Positions 16,419-26,667 of a DNA stretch of 64,000 bases are shown here, in pieces. The translations under genes were made by a program, and so were the position numbers. The DNA comes from Hyphomicrobiales bacterium (GTDB lineage Bacteria > Pseudomonadota > Alphaproteobacteria > Rhizobiales > Xanthobacteraceae): NCBI GenBank assembly GCA_017305535.1, contig JAFKKN010000004.1, positions 248,001 through 312,000 on the forward strand, in the 5' to 3' direction. The stretch's first letter is position 1. Every line of letters starts with the position of its first letter. Below the pieces are notes generated by a model that saw nothing but the letters and a program-made list of their open reading frames with translations, made no database searches and was not told the DNA's origin.

Positions 16419-17300
16419 TCAGCGCGAAAAGCGGATCGGTACCGCGAGGCCGATCGAACTGCCGCCGGTGCCGGACGGCGGCGCGGGGACCGGACTGGCG
16501 CGGCGCGGCAAGGCGACCGCCTCGGCGTCGAGCACGCTGTCGCCGGAGGAGCGCAGCAAGCGCGAACCAGTGACCTGCCCGGAACGATTGATGGTGAAGG
16601 AGATGGTGGCGACGCCGCCGCCGCCCGCGCCGGATGGGAATCGCTTGTAGCGATTGAGGTGCGCCATCAACTCGCTTCGCCACGATGCCGCCGCCGCTGC
16701 CGAGGAAGCCGCGCCGGCGGCGGGTGCCGCCGCGCGTTCGGCGCGTTGAGCCTGCGCCGTCGGCGGGGCCGACGTACGTGGCGCGGCGTGGTCCGCGCGT
16801 TCGCGCGGCTTTTTGTGCTCCGCCCTCTTCTTCGGGGGCGGCTTCGCGGGCTTGTGCTCCGGCGGCTTTGCCGGTTCGAGCTTCGGCGGCTCGGGCGGCG
16901 GCGGGGTCAGCACGGCGGCGGCGTCATTCGCCTTCGGCAAATCCGGCACCTTCACGTCCGGCTCGGGCGCCGGAGGTTCCGGCGCGGGCGTCACATCGGG
17001 TTCGGGCTTTGGCGGCTCCGGCGGTTCCGGCGTCGTCTCCGGTTGCGCCTCGGTCATCTGCGGCCCCGGCGCGACGTCCTGCGACGGCGCTTCCGGCGCA
17101 ACCGACATCGGCGACAAATCGATCATCACCGCCGGCGGCGGTTCACCCGATGCCGCTGCCGCCGAACGCCAATGCATCGCGAGCCATACCGCCGCAACGT
17201 GCAGCGCGACGACCAGGACAGCCGCCGCGCCCCAGCGCACCAGCACACGCGGCGGGATCGCAGTGAGCAAGCGGCCGTCGGGATCGCGCCAGTCGATCAT
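16419..17300 (-). CDS. tonB: TonB-like energy transducer
   Basis: This 293-residue protein has one N-terminal membrane anchor (about residues 22-42), a long Pro/Glu/Lys-rich periplasmic spacer (residues 75-175 with many PEPP and PKP units) and a C-terminal TonB domain (SWRSELMAHLNRYKRFPSGA, then GVATISFTINRSGQV). TonB passes inner-membrane proton-motive energy to outer-membrane receptors. It overlaps exbD by 4 bp in an exbB-exbD-tonB order. No receptor gene is nearby, so it probably serves receptors elsewhere. Confidence 0.9.
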   Translation of the reverse strand: MIDWRDPDGRLLTAIPPRVLVRWGAAAVLVVALHVAAVWLAMHWRSAAAASGEPPPAVMIDLSPMSVAPEAPSQDVAPGPQMTEAQPETTPEPPEPPKPEPDVTPAPEPPAPEPDVKVPDLPKANDAAAVLTPPPPEPPKLEPAKPPEHKPAKPPPKKRAEHKKPRERADHAAPRTSAPPTAQAQRAERAAAPAAGAASSAAAAASWRSELMAHLNRYKRFPSGAGGGGVATISFTINRSGQVTGSRLLRSSGDSVLDAEAVALPRRASPVPAPPSGTGGSSIGLAVPIRFSR

Positions 17301-17779
17301 TGCGCTTTGTCGGCCGCCGGCTTTGTCACCGGAAGCGTCGCGGGCGTGACACTGCCCTGCCCGGTATCCTCGAGCCCGACCAGCGCGATCTTCAGATAGC
17401 CGGCATCGCGCAACAGATTCATCACCTTCATCAGTTCGCTGTAGGACACGGCGCCGTCGGCGCGCAGGAAAATGCGCTGCTCGCGATCATTGTTGGTTTG
17501 TTGATCCAGCGTCGCCTGCAACGCAACGCGCGGCACGTCGTCATTGCCGAGCGCAAGCGTGAGGTCCGGCTTCACCGTGAGGAACACCGGCTTGTCGGGG
17601 CGCGGCTGTGGCTGCGCGTTCGACACCGGCAGATCGACCGCGACATCGACGGTAGAGAGCGGCGCCGCCACCATGAAGATGATCAGCAGCACCAGGATCA
17701 CGTCGATGAACGGCGTGACGTTGATATCCGAGACCTCGGTGAGATCGCCATCGTAAGCGTCTTTCAGGGTGACCGCCAT
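17297..17779 (-). CDS. exbD: Biopolymer transport protein ExbD
   Basis: This 160-residue protein has a single membrane helix after the cytoplasmic stretch DISDINVTPFIDVILVLLIIF-like, with the functional aspartate in the FIDVILVLL segment near residue 27, and a periplasmic domain with VSYSELMKVMNLLRDAGY. It forms the proton-driven motor with ExbB that energises TonB. It lies 4 bp after exbB and overlaps tonB. A Gln/Ala-rich C-terminal tail of about 20 residues follows the folded domain. Confidence 0.92.
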   Translation of the reverse strand: MAVTLKDAYDGDLTEVSDINVTPFIDVILVLLIIFMVAAPLSTVDVAVDLPVSNAQPQPRPDKPVFLTVKPDLTLALGNDDVPRVALQATLDQQTNNDREQRIFLRADGAVSYSELMKVMNLLRDAGYLKIALVGLEDTGQGSVTPATLPVTKPAADKAQ

Positions 17780-17783
17780 GGCG

Positions 17784-18686
17784 TCACTCCGCCGATCGCA
17801 GATGGCTGGCGCGCGGCGCGACGGCCGAAGCGTTCAACGCCTGCCGCTCCAGATCGCGCGACAGATGTTGCAGGATTTCACCGGAGGCATCCGACAATAG
17901 CGCGCGGTAGCCGGCAATGGCGCGCGCGAACACGTTGTAGATGATCACCGCCGGAATTGCCGCGATCAACCCGAGCGCGGTCGCCAGCAACGCCTCGGCG
18001 ATACCCGGCGCCACCACCGCGAGGTTGGTGGTCTTCGACTGCGAGATGCCGATGAACGCGTTCATGATGCCCCACACCGTGCCGAACAGACCGACGAACG
18101 GCGCGGTGGCGCCGATGGTGGCAAGCAGCCCGGTGCCCCGCGCCATCTCGCGCCCGGCGCGCGCCTCGATGCGCGACAACGCGATCGCCAGCCGTTCCAT
18201 GATGCCTTCGGCCGCGAGATCGCTGGAGCGCCCGGTCTCACGCGTCGCTGCCTGCACCAGATCCGCTACCGCGCCCTGCTTGGTCCAGCCGCCTTCGATC
18301 TCGGCCCGCGCCTGCGCGAGATTGTCGGCACGCGCCAGCTTTCGCGTCGCGCTGCGCGCACGGCGCTTGGCGGCGAGCAACTCCAGCGCCTTGACCAGCC
18401 ACACCGTCCACGTCACCAGCGACGCGAACGCCAACCCCACCATCACCGCCTTGACGACGATGTCGGCGTTCATGAACATCGACCACGGCGACAGATCGTG
18501 CGGCAGCATCGCGCGCATCGACGTCGCGGCCGCCTGCGCATCGTCGGATTGCGCGGCCGCCGGCAACACAATGACGGATTGCGCGATCAGCCCGAAAACA
18601 GCAGACGCGAAGCGAGCCGTTGTCAGCCTGCCGGTCATGACTGTCATGACGTGCGCAATAGAGTTCCAGGCATTCCCACGATTCAT
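17784..18686 (-). CDS. exbB: Biopolymer transport protein ExbB
   Basis: This 300-residue protein has an N-terminal signal-like segment (ending PAAAQ near residue 46), a periplasmic stretch and three membrane helices, including GLLATIGATAPFVGLFGTVWG and the pore-forming segment ending AIPAVIIYNVF. It is the MotA/TolQ-like part of the Ton motor. The start ATG 18686 is the first of several in-frame options. The 141-bp upstream gap contains a 5-bp dyad TGATT-CTTCA-AATCA (18738-18752), a weak candidate for iron-responsive control. Confidence 0.9.
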   Translation of the reverse strand: MNRGNAWNSIAHVMTVMTGRLTTARFASAVFGLIAQSVIVLPAAAQSDDAQAAATSMRAMLPHDLSPWSMFMNADIVVKAVMVGLAFASLVTWTVWLVKALELLAAKRRARSATRKLARADNLAQARAEIEGGWTKQGAVADLVQAATRETGRSSDLAAEGIMERLAIALSRIEARAGREMARGTGLLATIGATAPFVGLFGTVWGIMNAFIGISQSKTTNLAVVAPGIAEALLATALGLIAAIPAVIIYNVFARAIAGYRALLSDASGEILQHLSRDLERQALNASAVAPRASHLRSAE

Positions 18687-18827
18687 GCTCCGACCTTCCG
18701 TGAAGTCCCACCAGTACCGCGCGCCGAGCCGCGTCGTTGATTCTTCAAATCACATTCAGTGTACGCGACCCATGTTGCTGGCGGCCGAGAATAGGATGAA
18801 ATCGATCCGCTTGCCCAACAATCATCC

Positions 18828-20489
18828 TTATCGTTGCGGCACGACCGGTTCCGGTTCGCGCACGGGTTCCGCCGGTGGCACGAAATGAATTTCCCAATTG
18901 ACCGCAGGCCCCGGCTTGCCGTTGAAGAAGCGCCGCGTGGTGACAATGATGCGATCGCCGCGCGTGGCGTTCGCCTTCATCCACGCGTCGCACTGGCGAT
19001 AGAACGGCCCGCCTTTATCGCAGATACCGATGAAGCCCGAGCGCTGCGCATCAGCGGCGGTGATCAGGCCGGACGGCGGCTCCTCCGGCGCCAGCGGCAT
19101 CGGATGGTCGGGGCTGTAGAACGTCATCAGGTTCGAAACCCGGGTCGATCCGACCACCGCCGGCCACGGCGTGTTGAATCGCAAGTGCCATTGCTGGGTG
19201 AGATCGCGGGCGAGTTCCGACCGGCCATCGAGCGCCTCGTTGCCGACGCCGTCGCTGCTGTTGGCAATCGGCACGGTGCGGCTGGCGATCTCGGGCGCCG
19301 CGGCCAGCACGATCAGGCTGGCAAGCAGCCATATCGCGGCGATGCGGAACAATGCGATGCGCGGGACGTGCAGCATCGGAATCGCCACCAGCGCCAGCGG
19401 CACCAGGAAAAACAGCGGAATGCCCCAATCCGTCTTCATATAGATCGCGAAGGCGATGCCACCGAGCGGCGGCCCGACCGCGACGACGATCTGGATGATC
19501 CAGATATGGATAGCGCGCGGCAGATGCACCGCCGGGTTGGACTCACGCGACCAATTCAATCGCGACACCCTGGAGAAATGCCGCAGCAGGGCCAGCGACC
19601 GCCACGACGGGAAGATTACCGCCAGCGCAGCGAACGCGATCGGCAACAACAGCAACGCAACGTTATGTTCGAGGTAACCGGCCGCCAGCCGCAGGCTCTC
19701 GGTCCGGCTGGAGATTTCATAGACGCCACCGGCATACGTCAGCGGCCGGAAATCGTTCTGCCACAACCACCACAGATGCGGCGTCAACGCCGCGAGCATG
19801 GCCGCGATCGCCACCCACGGCGCCGGCGAACGTAAAAAGGCCACCCGTTGCGGATGCAGCAAGGCGGCGATGCCGATGGCGCCGATCATCGTCAGCGCCC
19901 AGTATTTCGCCAGCAGCGCCAGGGCACCGGCCAGTCCGAGCCAGATGCCCGACAGCACTGTGCGCCTGTCGAACGCGTGAAGATAGGCCAGCACCAGCAC
20001 CGGCATCGTCGCGAGCTGGACCAGATCGGCGTTGTACTTGTAGCCCTTGAAGTTGAAGATCGGATAGATCGCCAGCATCACCACGACGAGAAACGCGCGG
20101 CGGCGATCCACCACCCTGAGCGCGATCAGCCAGCAGACCCAAAGGCTGAACCCGGCAACCGCCATTGCCAGCGCATAGGCGGACCAATCCGTCGTCGGAA
20201 ACAACCTGAACCAGATGCCGGCAACCCAGCCCGACAGCGGCGGATGCTTGCCGTAACCCAATAGGAACCGCTGGCCCCAGGCATAGGCTTCGGCGATATC
20301 GAAATGGATGTCCTGCCCCTGCTTCAGCAAGGTGAGAATCCGGCTCCATATCGCCACGTGAAGCAGGATGAGGCCCAGCACCAGCGCGCGGCTCGTCGTC
20401 GGGGTCGTCGCGCAGGCCGCGACCCACGCGGCCATCCGCCGCAAGCCGGAGCGGCGGCGCTGGCGGACAAGGTTGGACGCAACTGGCAT
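18828..20489 (-). CDS. GT39/ArnT-like membrane glycosyltransferase
   Basis: This 553-residue membrane protein has ten or more hydrophobic helices and the PMT/ArnT-type first periplasmic loop with an acidic pair (HFDIAEAYAWG near residue 60) and GKHPPLSGW, as in dolichyl/undecaprenyl-phosphate-dependent glycosyltransferases of family 39. A soluble C-terminal domain of about 130 residues follows. It would move a sugar from a lipid carrier to an envelope acceptor. ATG 20489 was chosen over the longer frame (to 20675) because AGGGA precedes it. The acceptor is unknown. Confidence 0.85.
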   Translation of the reverse strand: MPVASNLVRQRRRSGLRRMAAWVAACATTPTTSRALVLGLILLHVAIWSRILTLLKQGQDIHFDIAEAYAWGQRFLLGYGKHPPLSGWVAGIWFRLFPTTDWSAYALAMAVAGFSLWVCWLIALRVVDRRRAFLVVVMLAIYPIFNFKGYKYNADLVQLATMPVLVLAYLHAFDRRTVLSGIWLGLAGALALLAKYWALTMIGAIGIAALLHPQRVAFLRSPAPWVAIAAMLAALTPHLWWLWQNDFRPLTYAGGVYEISSRTESLRLAAGYLEHNVALLLLPIAFAALAVIFPSWRSLALLRHFSRVSRLNWSRESNPAVHLPRAIHIWIIQIVVAVGPPLGGIAFAIYMKTDWGIPLFFLVPLALVAIPMLHVPRIALFRIAAIWLLASLIVLAAAPEIASRTVPIANSSDGVGNEALDGRSELARDLTQQWHLRFNTPWPAVVGSTRVSNLMTFYSPDHPMPLAPEEPPSGLITAADAQRSGFIGICDKGGPFYRQCDAWMKANATRGDRIIVTTRRFFNGKPGPAVNWEIHFVPPAEPVREPEPVVPQR

Positions 20490-20725
20490 TCGCGGTCCCT
20501 GATGGATGCACCGAGGGCGTCGGGCAAGGTGACGGAGCTCGCACAGGACTGCCGGACTTGCCGGACGCCACGGACGGGCGCGCAATGGGGCAGCCAACCG
20601 GATTCGGAACCCGGTCGAGCCCAATCTACTAAATTCGGTGCCGGAAGAAGGCAAATCAGCCGGCCGTGACTTCAAGCAATTCCAAGACAGTTGCTGGCGT
20701 AGGACGCCAGTGCTATCTCGCGCCG

Positions 20726-22531
<1,806 letters not shown>

Positions 22532-22630
22532 GCGCCGTAACGACGAGCAGTGGCAGCTAACCTGTAACCACCGTCGCCTGCTGCGAACCTGACCAAAATT
22601 TCTTTTCGCACGGCGTTGAAACACGAAAAT

Positions 22631-22750
22631 CGTCGTCCCCGCGCAGGCGGGGACCCAGACGCCGCAGCGGTTCGGCTCCATCACAGATGGTGACGTTTTT
22701 CGTCAAACTCATACCGGGGGTTATGGGTCCCCGCCTGCGCGGGGACGACG
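22631..22750. repeat. Palindromic intergenic repeat, family 2 (copy b)
   Basis: The ends CGTCGTCCCCGCGCAGGCGG and complement are about 120 bp apart, with the interior CGCCGCAGCGGTTCGGCTCC as in copies a and c. It lies 100 bp after lepA, in the 758-bp gap 22532-23289. Confidence 0.85.
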
Positions 22751-22799
22751 CTGATATTTAGTTGGCGTCCGTGAACCAGCACGCACCATCTTCGTGGGC

Positions 22800-22828
22800 T
22801 TGACTTTCTGATCTCATGAATATATTCC
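22800..22828 (+). promoter_or_regulatory. Sigma-70-like promoter ahead of hairpin array
   Basis: TTGACT (22800-22805) is followed after 17 bp by TATTCC (22823-22828), or after 15 bp by TATATT (22821-22826). The region is locally AT-rich. It lies about 30-50 bp before the hairpin array. The reading is from consensus only. Confidence 0.3.
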
Positions 22829-22854
22829 TATTTTGCTTTTCATTCCTCCCCGCT

Positions 22855-23115
22855 CAATGACGCGGAGGGATAATCGCCCCCTCCCCGTGTGCACCGGGGC
22901 GGAGGTGGAGCGCCGGGAGGCGCTGCGTCGGCGCGATGGGCTTCGCAACCTCATCGCTGCATGACGCGCGCGCCTCGCGAGACGGACTCGCACTCCGTCC
23001 TCGTTGCGGCACGCGGACGAACCCCTCGCAAGGGTTCGTTATCGTGGGTGCCTCGCAAGCACCCTGGCGCCTCCCGGGACTCCATTCTTGGGACGGAGAC
23101 GGCACAAGGCGGTCC
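22855..23115 (+). other. Array of short hairpins, possible non-coding RNA or repeat cluster
   Basis: At least five perfect short hairpins follow one another: CCCCG-TGTGCAC-CGGGG, AGCGCC-GGGA-GGCGCT, ACGGA-CTCGCAC-TCCGT (22982-22998), CGAACCC-CTCGCAA-GGGTTCG (23018-23038) and GGGTGC-CTCGCAA-GCACCC (23046-23064). The last three have different stems but near-identical heptaloops CTCGCAA/C. Short frames exist on both strands, but none has a convincing start or family. This may be a structured RNA, a regulatory leader, or a cluster of repeats. Confidence 0.45.
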
Positions 23116-23289
23116 GCGCCTTCGCTGAAGCGGATATTTTCGCACGCGCAGTTTCCACACCGTCATCCGACGACGGGCGACCTTTGCAAGGCGTGCGGCG
23201 ATACGAACCCGGTAAAGACCTTGTCACAACTGGATCAGCCATCCATGCTGCACGCCTGACTTCAAACAAGAAAGAAGCTGGAGGAACGA

Positions 23290-24504
23290 ATGCTGTTGTC
23301 TTATCGCACGGTCGCGACCGCGACCGTTGCACTGTCGTTGCTGATGGGCGGAGCCGCGCTGGCGCAGCAGTCCGACGCGCCGCTCAAGATCGGCGTCATG
23401 ACCGACTTCGGATCGGTCTATTCCGACATCGGCGGCGCCGGCAATGTCGAAGGCGCCAAGATGGCCATCGAGGAATTCGGCGGCACCATGTTCGGCAAGC
23501 CGATCGAACTGGTCACCGCCGATCCGCAAATGAAGGCCGACATCGCCGCCAACATCGCGCGCAAATGGTACGAGGCCGAAAACGTCGACATGATTATCGA
23601 CCTGCCGACATCAGCGACCGCGCTGGCCGCGATGGAAATGTCGAAGCGTTACGAAAAGATCATGATCATCACCGACGCTGCGAGTTCGGACATCACCGGC
23701 AAGTCGTGTTCGCCCTACACCGCGCACTGGACCTACGACACCTATTCCAACGCCCACACCGTCGGCAGCGCGCTGGTGAAGCAAGGCGGCGACAGCTGGT
23801 TCTTCATTACCGCCGACTACCTGTTCGGCCATTCCATCGAACGCGATGTCAGCGACGTTGTGAAAGCCGCCGGCGGGAAGGTGCTCGGCAGCGCGCGGCA
23901 TCCGCTCAACACCTCGGATTTCTCCTCCTTCCTGCTGCAAGCGCAGGCATCGAAGGCCAAGATCATCGGGCTCGCCAACGGCGGCGGCGACACCATCAAC
24001 GCCATCAAGCAGGCATCCGAATTCGGCATCGTCGCCGGCGGCCAGAAGCTCGCCGGCATCGTGATGTTCATCTCGGACATTCACAGCCTCGGGCTAAAGA
24101 TGGCGCAGGGACTGGTCATCACCGAAGCCTATTACTGGGACCAGAACGATCGCACCCGCGCCTTCGGCAAGAAATTCTTCGAGCGCATGAAGCGGATGCC
24201 AACGATGAATCAGGCCTCGACCTACAGCGCGACATTGCACTACCTGAAGGCCGTCAAGGCCGCGGGCACCCGCGACACCAAGGCGGTACTCGCCAAGATG
24301 CGCGAAATGCCGGTGCGCGATGCTTTCACCGACAACGGCTATCTGCGCGAGGACGGCCGCATGGTGCACAGCATGCTGCTCCTGGAAGTGAAAAAGCCGG
24401 AAGAGTCGAAATATCCGTGGGACTACTACAAGATTCTCGCCGAGGTTCCCGGCGATCAGGTCTTCCGTCCGATGAAGGACGGCGGCTGCCCGCTGATCAA
24501 GTGA
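23290..24504 (+). CDS. Orphan HAAT-family periplasmic binding protein
   Basis: This 404-residue protein has a signal peptide (cleavage near GAALAQ, residues 21-26) and the LivK-like fold (KIGVMTDFGSVYSDIGGAG, then ELVTADPQMKADIA and ITADYLFGHSIERDV). TGGAGGAACGA precedes the ATG. No permease or ATPase genes are adjacent, so it must use a transporter encoded elsewhere or one of the two HAAT systems in this window. A strong terminator follows. Ligand unknown; this subgroup often binds aromatic or short organic acids. Confidence 0.9.
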   Translation: MLLSYRTVATATVALSLLMGGAALAQQSDAPLKIGVMTDFGSVYSDIGGAGNVEGAKMAIEEFGGTMFGKPIELVTADPQMKADIAANIARKWYEAENVDMIIDLPTSATALAAMEMSKRYEKIMIITDAASSDITGKSCSPYTAHWTYDTYSNAHTVGSALVKQGGDSWFFITADYLFGHSIERDVSDVVKAAGGKVLGSARHPLNTSDFSSFLLQAQASKAKIIGLANGGGDTINAIKQASEFGIVAGGQKLAGIVMFISDIHSLGLKMAQGLVITEAYYWDQNDRTRAFGKKFFERMKRMPTMNQASTYSATLHYLKAVKAAGTRDTKAVLAKMREMPVRDAFTDNGYLREDGRMVHSMLLLEVKKPEESKYPWDYYKILAEVPGDQVFRPMKDGGCPLIK

Positions 24505-24547
24505 GCAACGCGGCATAAACTTTCCAACGCCAAACACCTGAGACGAG

Positions 24548-24574
24548 ACGCGGCGCGCATCGTGCGCGCCGCGT
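24548..24574 (+). terminator. Strong hairpin after orphan binding-protein gene
   Basis: ACGCGGCGCGCA and TGCGCGCCGCGT form a perfect 12-bp stem with a TCG loop, 43 bp past the stop of the binding-protein gene, followed by TCAATACGTTT. The T run is interrupted, but the stem is very stable. Confidence 0.65.
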
Positions 24575-24681
24575 TCAATACGTTTCGCCTTCCTCCCGCG
24601 ACTTGACATCCTCGCCACGCACATCGACGTTGCGACGATTGCGAATCACTTCAGTCGCTACGGTCAATCCAGGAGGGCATG

Positions 24682-24969
24682 ATGGCTTACAAATTCGAAA
24701 TCTATCGCGACAAGAAAAACGAATTCCGTTTTCGCTTCGTCGCGCCGAACGGCGAAAAGATGTTCGCCTCGGAAGGCTACGTCAGCAAGGCCTCGGCCAA
24801 GAGCACCATCAAGTCGATCGTCAAGCACGTCGCGGCCGCCGCTGTCGATGATATCTCGAAGGCCAAGCCGGCTGCCGCCGCGCCGAAGCCCAAGAAGGTG
24901 AAGGCCAAGAAAGCGCCGAAAGCCAAGAAGGCGGCCAAGGCCAAGGGCGGCAAGAAGGCTCGTCGCTAA
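24682..24969 (+). CDS. DUF1508 (YegP-like) protein with Lys/Ala-rich tail
   Basis: This 95-residue protein has an N-terminal DUF1508 unit (YKFEIYRDKKNEFRFRF, then SEGYVSKASAKSTI) over residues 1-50 and a histone-H1-like tail from residue 60 made of KAKKAPKAKKAAKAK-type runs. The tail suggests nucleic-acid binding. AGGAGG at 24671-24676 fits the second of two tandem ATGs (24682) better than the first. The exact function of DUF1508 is unknown. Confidence 0.8.
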   Translation: MAYKFEIYRDKKNEFRFRFVAPNGEKMFASEGYVSKASAKSTIKSIVKHVAAAAVDDISKAKPAAAAPKPKKVKAKKAPKAKKAAKAKGGKKARR

Positions 24970-25141
24970 GCAACAAGCGCGCTTCTCTCCTTGAGGCGCG
25001 ATGACCAGAACATGCGGGCGGCGGACCTGGCTTTGGCCATCTCCGTCGCCCGCTGCTGTTCGGCTGAGAGTTGTCATCGGAAGGTCGAATCGCCTCCCTC
25101 CACGACCTCGTGAGATTTCGTTCAGATGGAAGCCACAGCTT

Positions 25142-25338
25142 GTCGTGGCCGGGCATAGCCGTTCGAAGAACGGCGTCGCTTCGCTCGCCCGTAGCCGTTC
25201 GAAGAACGGCGTCGCTTCGCTCACCCGTAGCCGTTCGAAGAACGGCGTCGCTTCGCTCGCCTATGGGTCCCGGCCATCCACGTCTTTCATTCGCCAGGCT
25301 TTTAGAACGCGGATGCCCGGGACAAGCCCGGGCATGAC
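25142..25338. repeat. Palindromic repeat, family 1, with nested tandem repeat
   Basis: The element begins GTCGTGGCCGGGCAT and ends GGGACAAGCCCGGGCATGAC, with the inner CCATCCACGTCTTTC typical of this family (other copies at 31548, 37944, 43508, 48089, 48660, 50734, 57240, 59468). Unlike the others, its left arm carries the tandem module described separately. The gap 24970-25403 holds nothing else but a family 3 right end near 25373-25391. Confidence 0.8.
25156..25263. repeat. Three tandem 36-bp units
   Basis: Three head-to-tail 36-bp units start at 25156, 25192 and 25228. Each contains the hairpin GCCGTTC-GAA-GAACGGC followed by GTCGCTTCGCTCGCC or a one-base variant. A single unit of the same sequence is present in the family 1 element at 37944-38065. 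No spacers separate them. Confidence 0.9.
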
Positions 25339-25403
25339 GAATCCGGGTGCGAGATGATCCAGACCCGATGCCCGATTTGCTCGCAATGACGATTCACCCA
25401 GCG

Positions 25404-25835
25404 CTAGCGCTTCTTCGCGCGCTTCGCTGTCTTCTTCGTCGATCGTTTGGTCGCCGTCCTGGCGCGTGCGGCGGCGTTGCGCTTGCGGGTCGCGGCGGCT
25501 TTCTTCGCTGCCGTTGAACGCGTCGCCGTATGACGTTTGCGGGTCGCTGCCGCCTTCTTGGCGGAAGCGGAACGCGCTGCTGCCGGACGCCGTGCGGCCG
25601 CCTTACCGCCGCGCGGACCGCCGATCCGTCCGCCCTTCTTCGCCGCGACCTTGGTGTCGCGCACGCCGCGGCCGGAGCCGCTCTTGTTGCCGCCGCCGCT
25701 CTCCTTGTTGACGGTGGCCCAGGCACGGCGTTCGGCTTCCTTCTTCTTGACGCCGCGGTGCTCGTAGCCTTCCTCGATGTGTTCAGCCTTGCGCTTCTGC
25801 TTGTCGGTGTAAGTCGATTTGTCGCCGCGTGGCAT
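25404..25835 (-). CDS. Small basic protein with histone-like tail
   Basis: This 143-residue protein begins PRGDKSTYTDKQKRKAEHIE after Met, followed by GYEHRGVKKKEAERRAWATVNK, a conserved N-terminal module often annotated as plasmid stabilisation protein. From residue 65 the tail is rich in Lys, Arg and Ala with repeats such as AAKKAAATRKR. The tail suggests DNA binding in the manner of histone H1. ATG 25835 starts the conserved module; an ATG two codons upstream is possible. Function is not established. Confidence 0.75.
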   Translation of the reverse strand: MPRGDKSTYTDKQKRKAEHIEEGYEHRGVKKKEAERRAWATVNKESGGGNKSGSGRGVRDTKVAAKKGGRIGGPRGGKAAARRPAAARSASAKKAAATRKRHTATRSTAAKKAAATRKRNAAARARTATKRSTKKTAKRAKKR

Positions 25836-25951
25836 GATCATCGTCCATGTGGTTGCGGATAAGTCGCAACGTCTGGACGCGCCGACAGTTCCGGTCGGTC
25901 ATATTCCCGGCAGCGCGGGATGGTTGGATGGGAAATAAAGCGACGGCGAAA

Positions 25952-26656
25952 TCAGCCGCCGCGCACCGGCGGCATCGACACCGTGCCGCGACGGCAGGCG
26001 CGGCGATCGATCTCGTCGCAGGCGCGGAACTGCAAGTTCTTGGTCATGCAGATCCGCACTTCGCTCAGCCGCGTGCGGTCGCAAGTCACGGCGATCGCCG
26101 CTTCGCTGAGACCGGGATTCGCCTTGATGAAGGCGGCCTCCACGGCGGCGGGCGCGACCATCTTGGTCTGCGTCAGTTCGAGATATTCGGCGGGAATCTT
26201 CACCGCCGCACGTGCCTTGCGGATAGCTTCGAAATAACCGCGCGGGCCGAGGCCGGAACAGGTGCCGTGCTTGTCCCACTCATTGTAGATCAATCCCGGC
26301 GCCGGCATCAGGTCGAGCATCGACGTCATGATGTTGCGCGGCAGCCGGGGCGACGGCCGCTCGCAATAATCCGGGAAACCGCGTTCGTATTGCGGCCACA
26401 GGCCGTGCACCACGAACGAAAACGGCCTGCCGCCGCACTGCGCCTGCTGCGAACGGCCGCTGTTGCCGCGTTCGCGTGCAGCCTCGCAGAACGAGGGCGA
26501 CCACGACAGCGACAACACGTAAAAATCAAACTCGCCCGGCGTGTTCTGACGGCGATCCTGCGCCGACGCGGGCATGGCCGCGAACGACAACGCCGCCGCG
26601 ACGACCGGCAAGGTCAGCAATCGGCGGAAGCGCGAGAAAAGCGAGATTTGCACCAT
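25952..26656 (-). CDS. Ribonuclease T2 family protein, secreted
   Basis: This 234-residue protein has a signal peptide (residues 1-32, ending ASA-QD) and both catalytic segments of RNase T2: FVVHGLWP (CAS I) and EWDKHGTC (CAS II), each with its histidine. Several cysteines suit a periplasmic disulfide-bonded enzyme such as E. coli RNase I. The start 26656 was chosen because the signal peptide begins there. It lies 11 bp after an uncharacterised secreted protein gene, so the two are probably co-transcribed. Confidence 0.9.
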   Translation of the reverse strand: MVQISLFSRFRRLLTLPVVAAALSFAAMPASAQDRRQNTPGEFDFYVLSLSWSPSFCEAARERGNSGRSQQAQCGGRPFSFVVHGLWPQYERGFPDYCERPSPRLPRNIMTSMLDLMPAPGLIYNEWDKHGTCSGLGPRGYFEAIRKARAAVKIPAEYLELTQTKMVAPAAVEAAFIKANPGLSEAAIAVTCDRTRLSEVRICMTKNLQFRACDEIDRRACRRGTVSMPPVRGG

Positions 26657-26667
26657 GGTGATGCGCC

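Noticed and set aside
22854-23259. Several short open frames of 71-107 codons on both strands in the gap before the orphan binding protein
   Set aside because: They overlap each other in different frames, lack ribosome sites and family matches, and coincide with the hairpin array.
25156-25263. Three 36-bp direct repeats resembling a CRISPR array
   Set aside because: The units are adjacent with no spacers, there are no cas genes, and the same unit occurs singly inside another family 1 repeat.
25404-25835. Plasmid maintenance function for the small basic protein
   Set aside because: The common name plasmid stabilisation protein is not supported by any toxin, antitoxin or replication gene in this chromosomal context.
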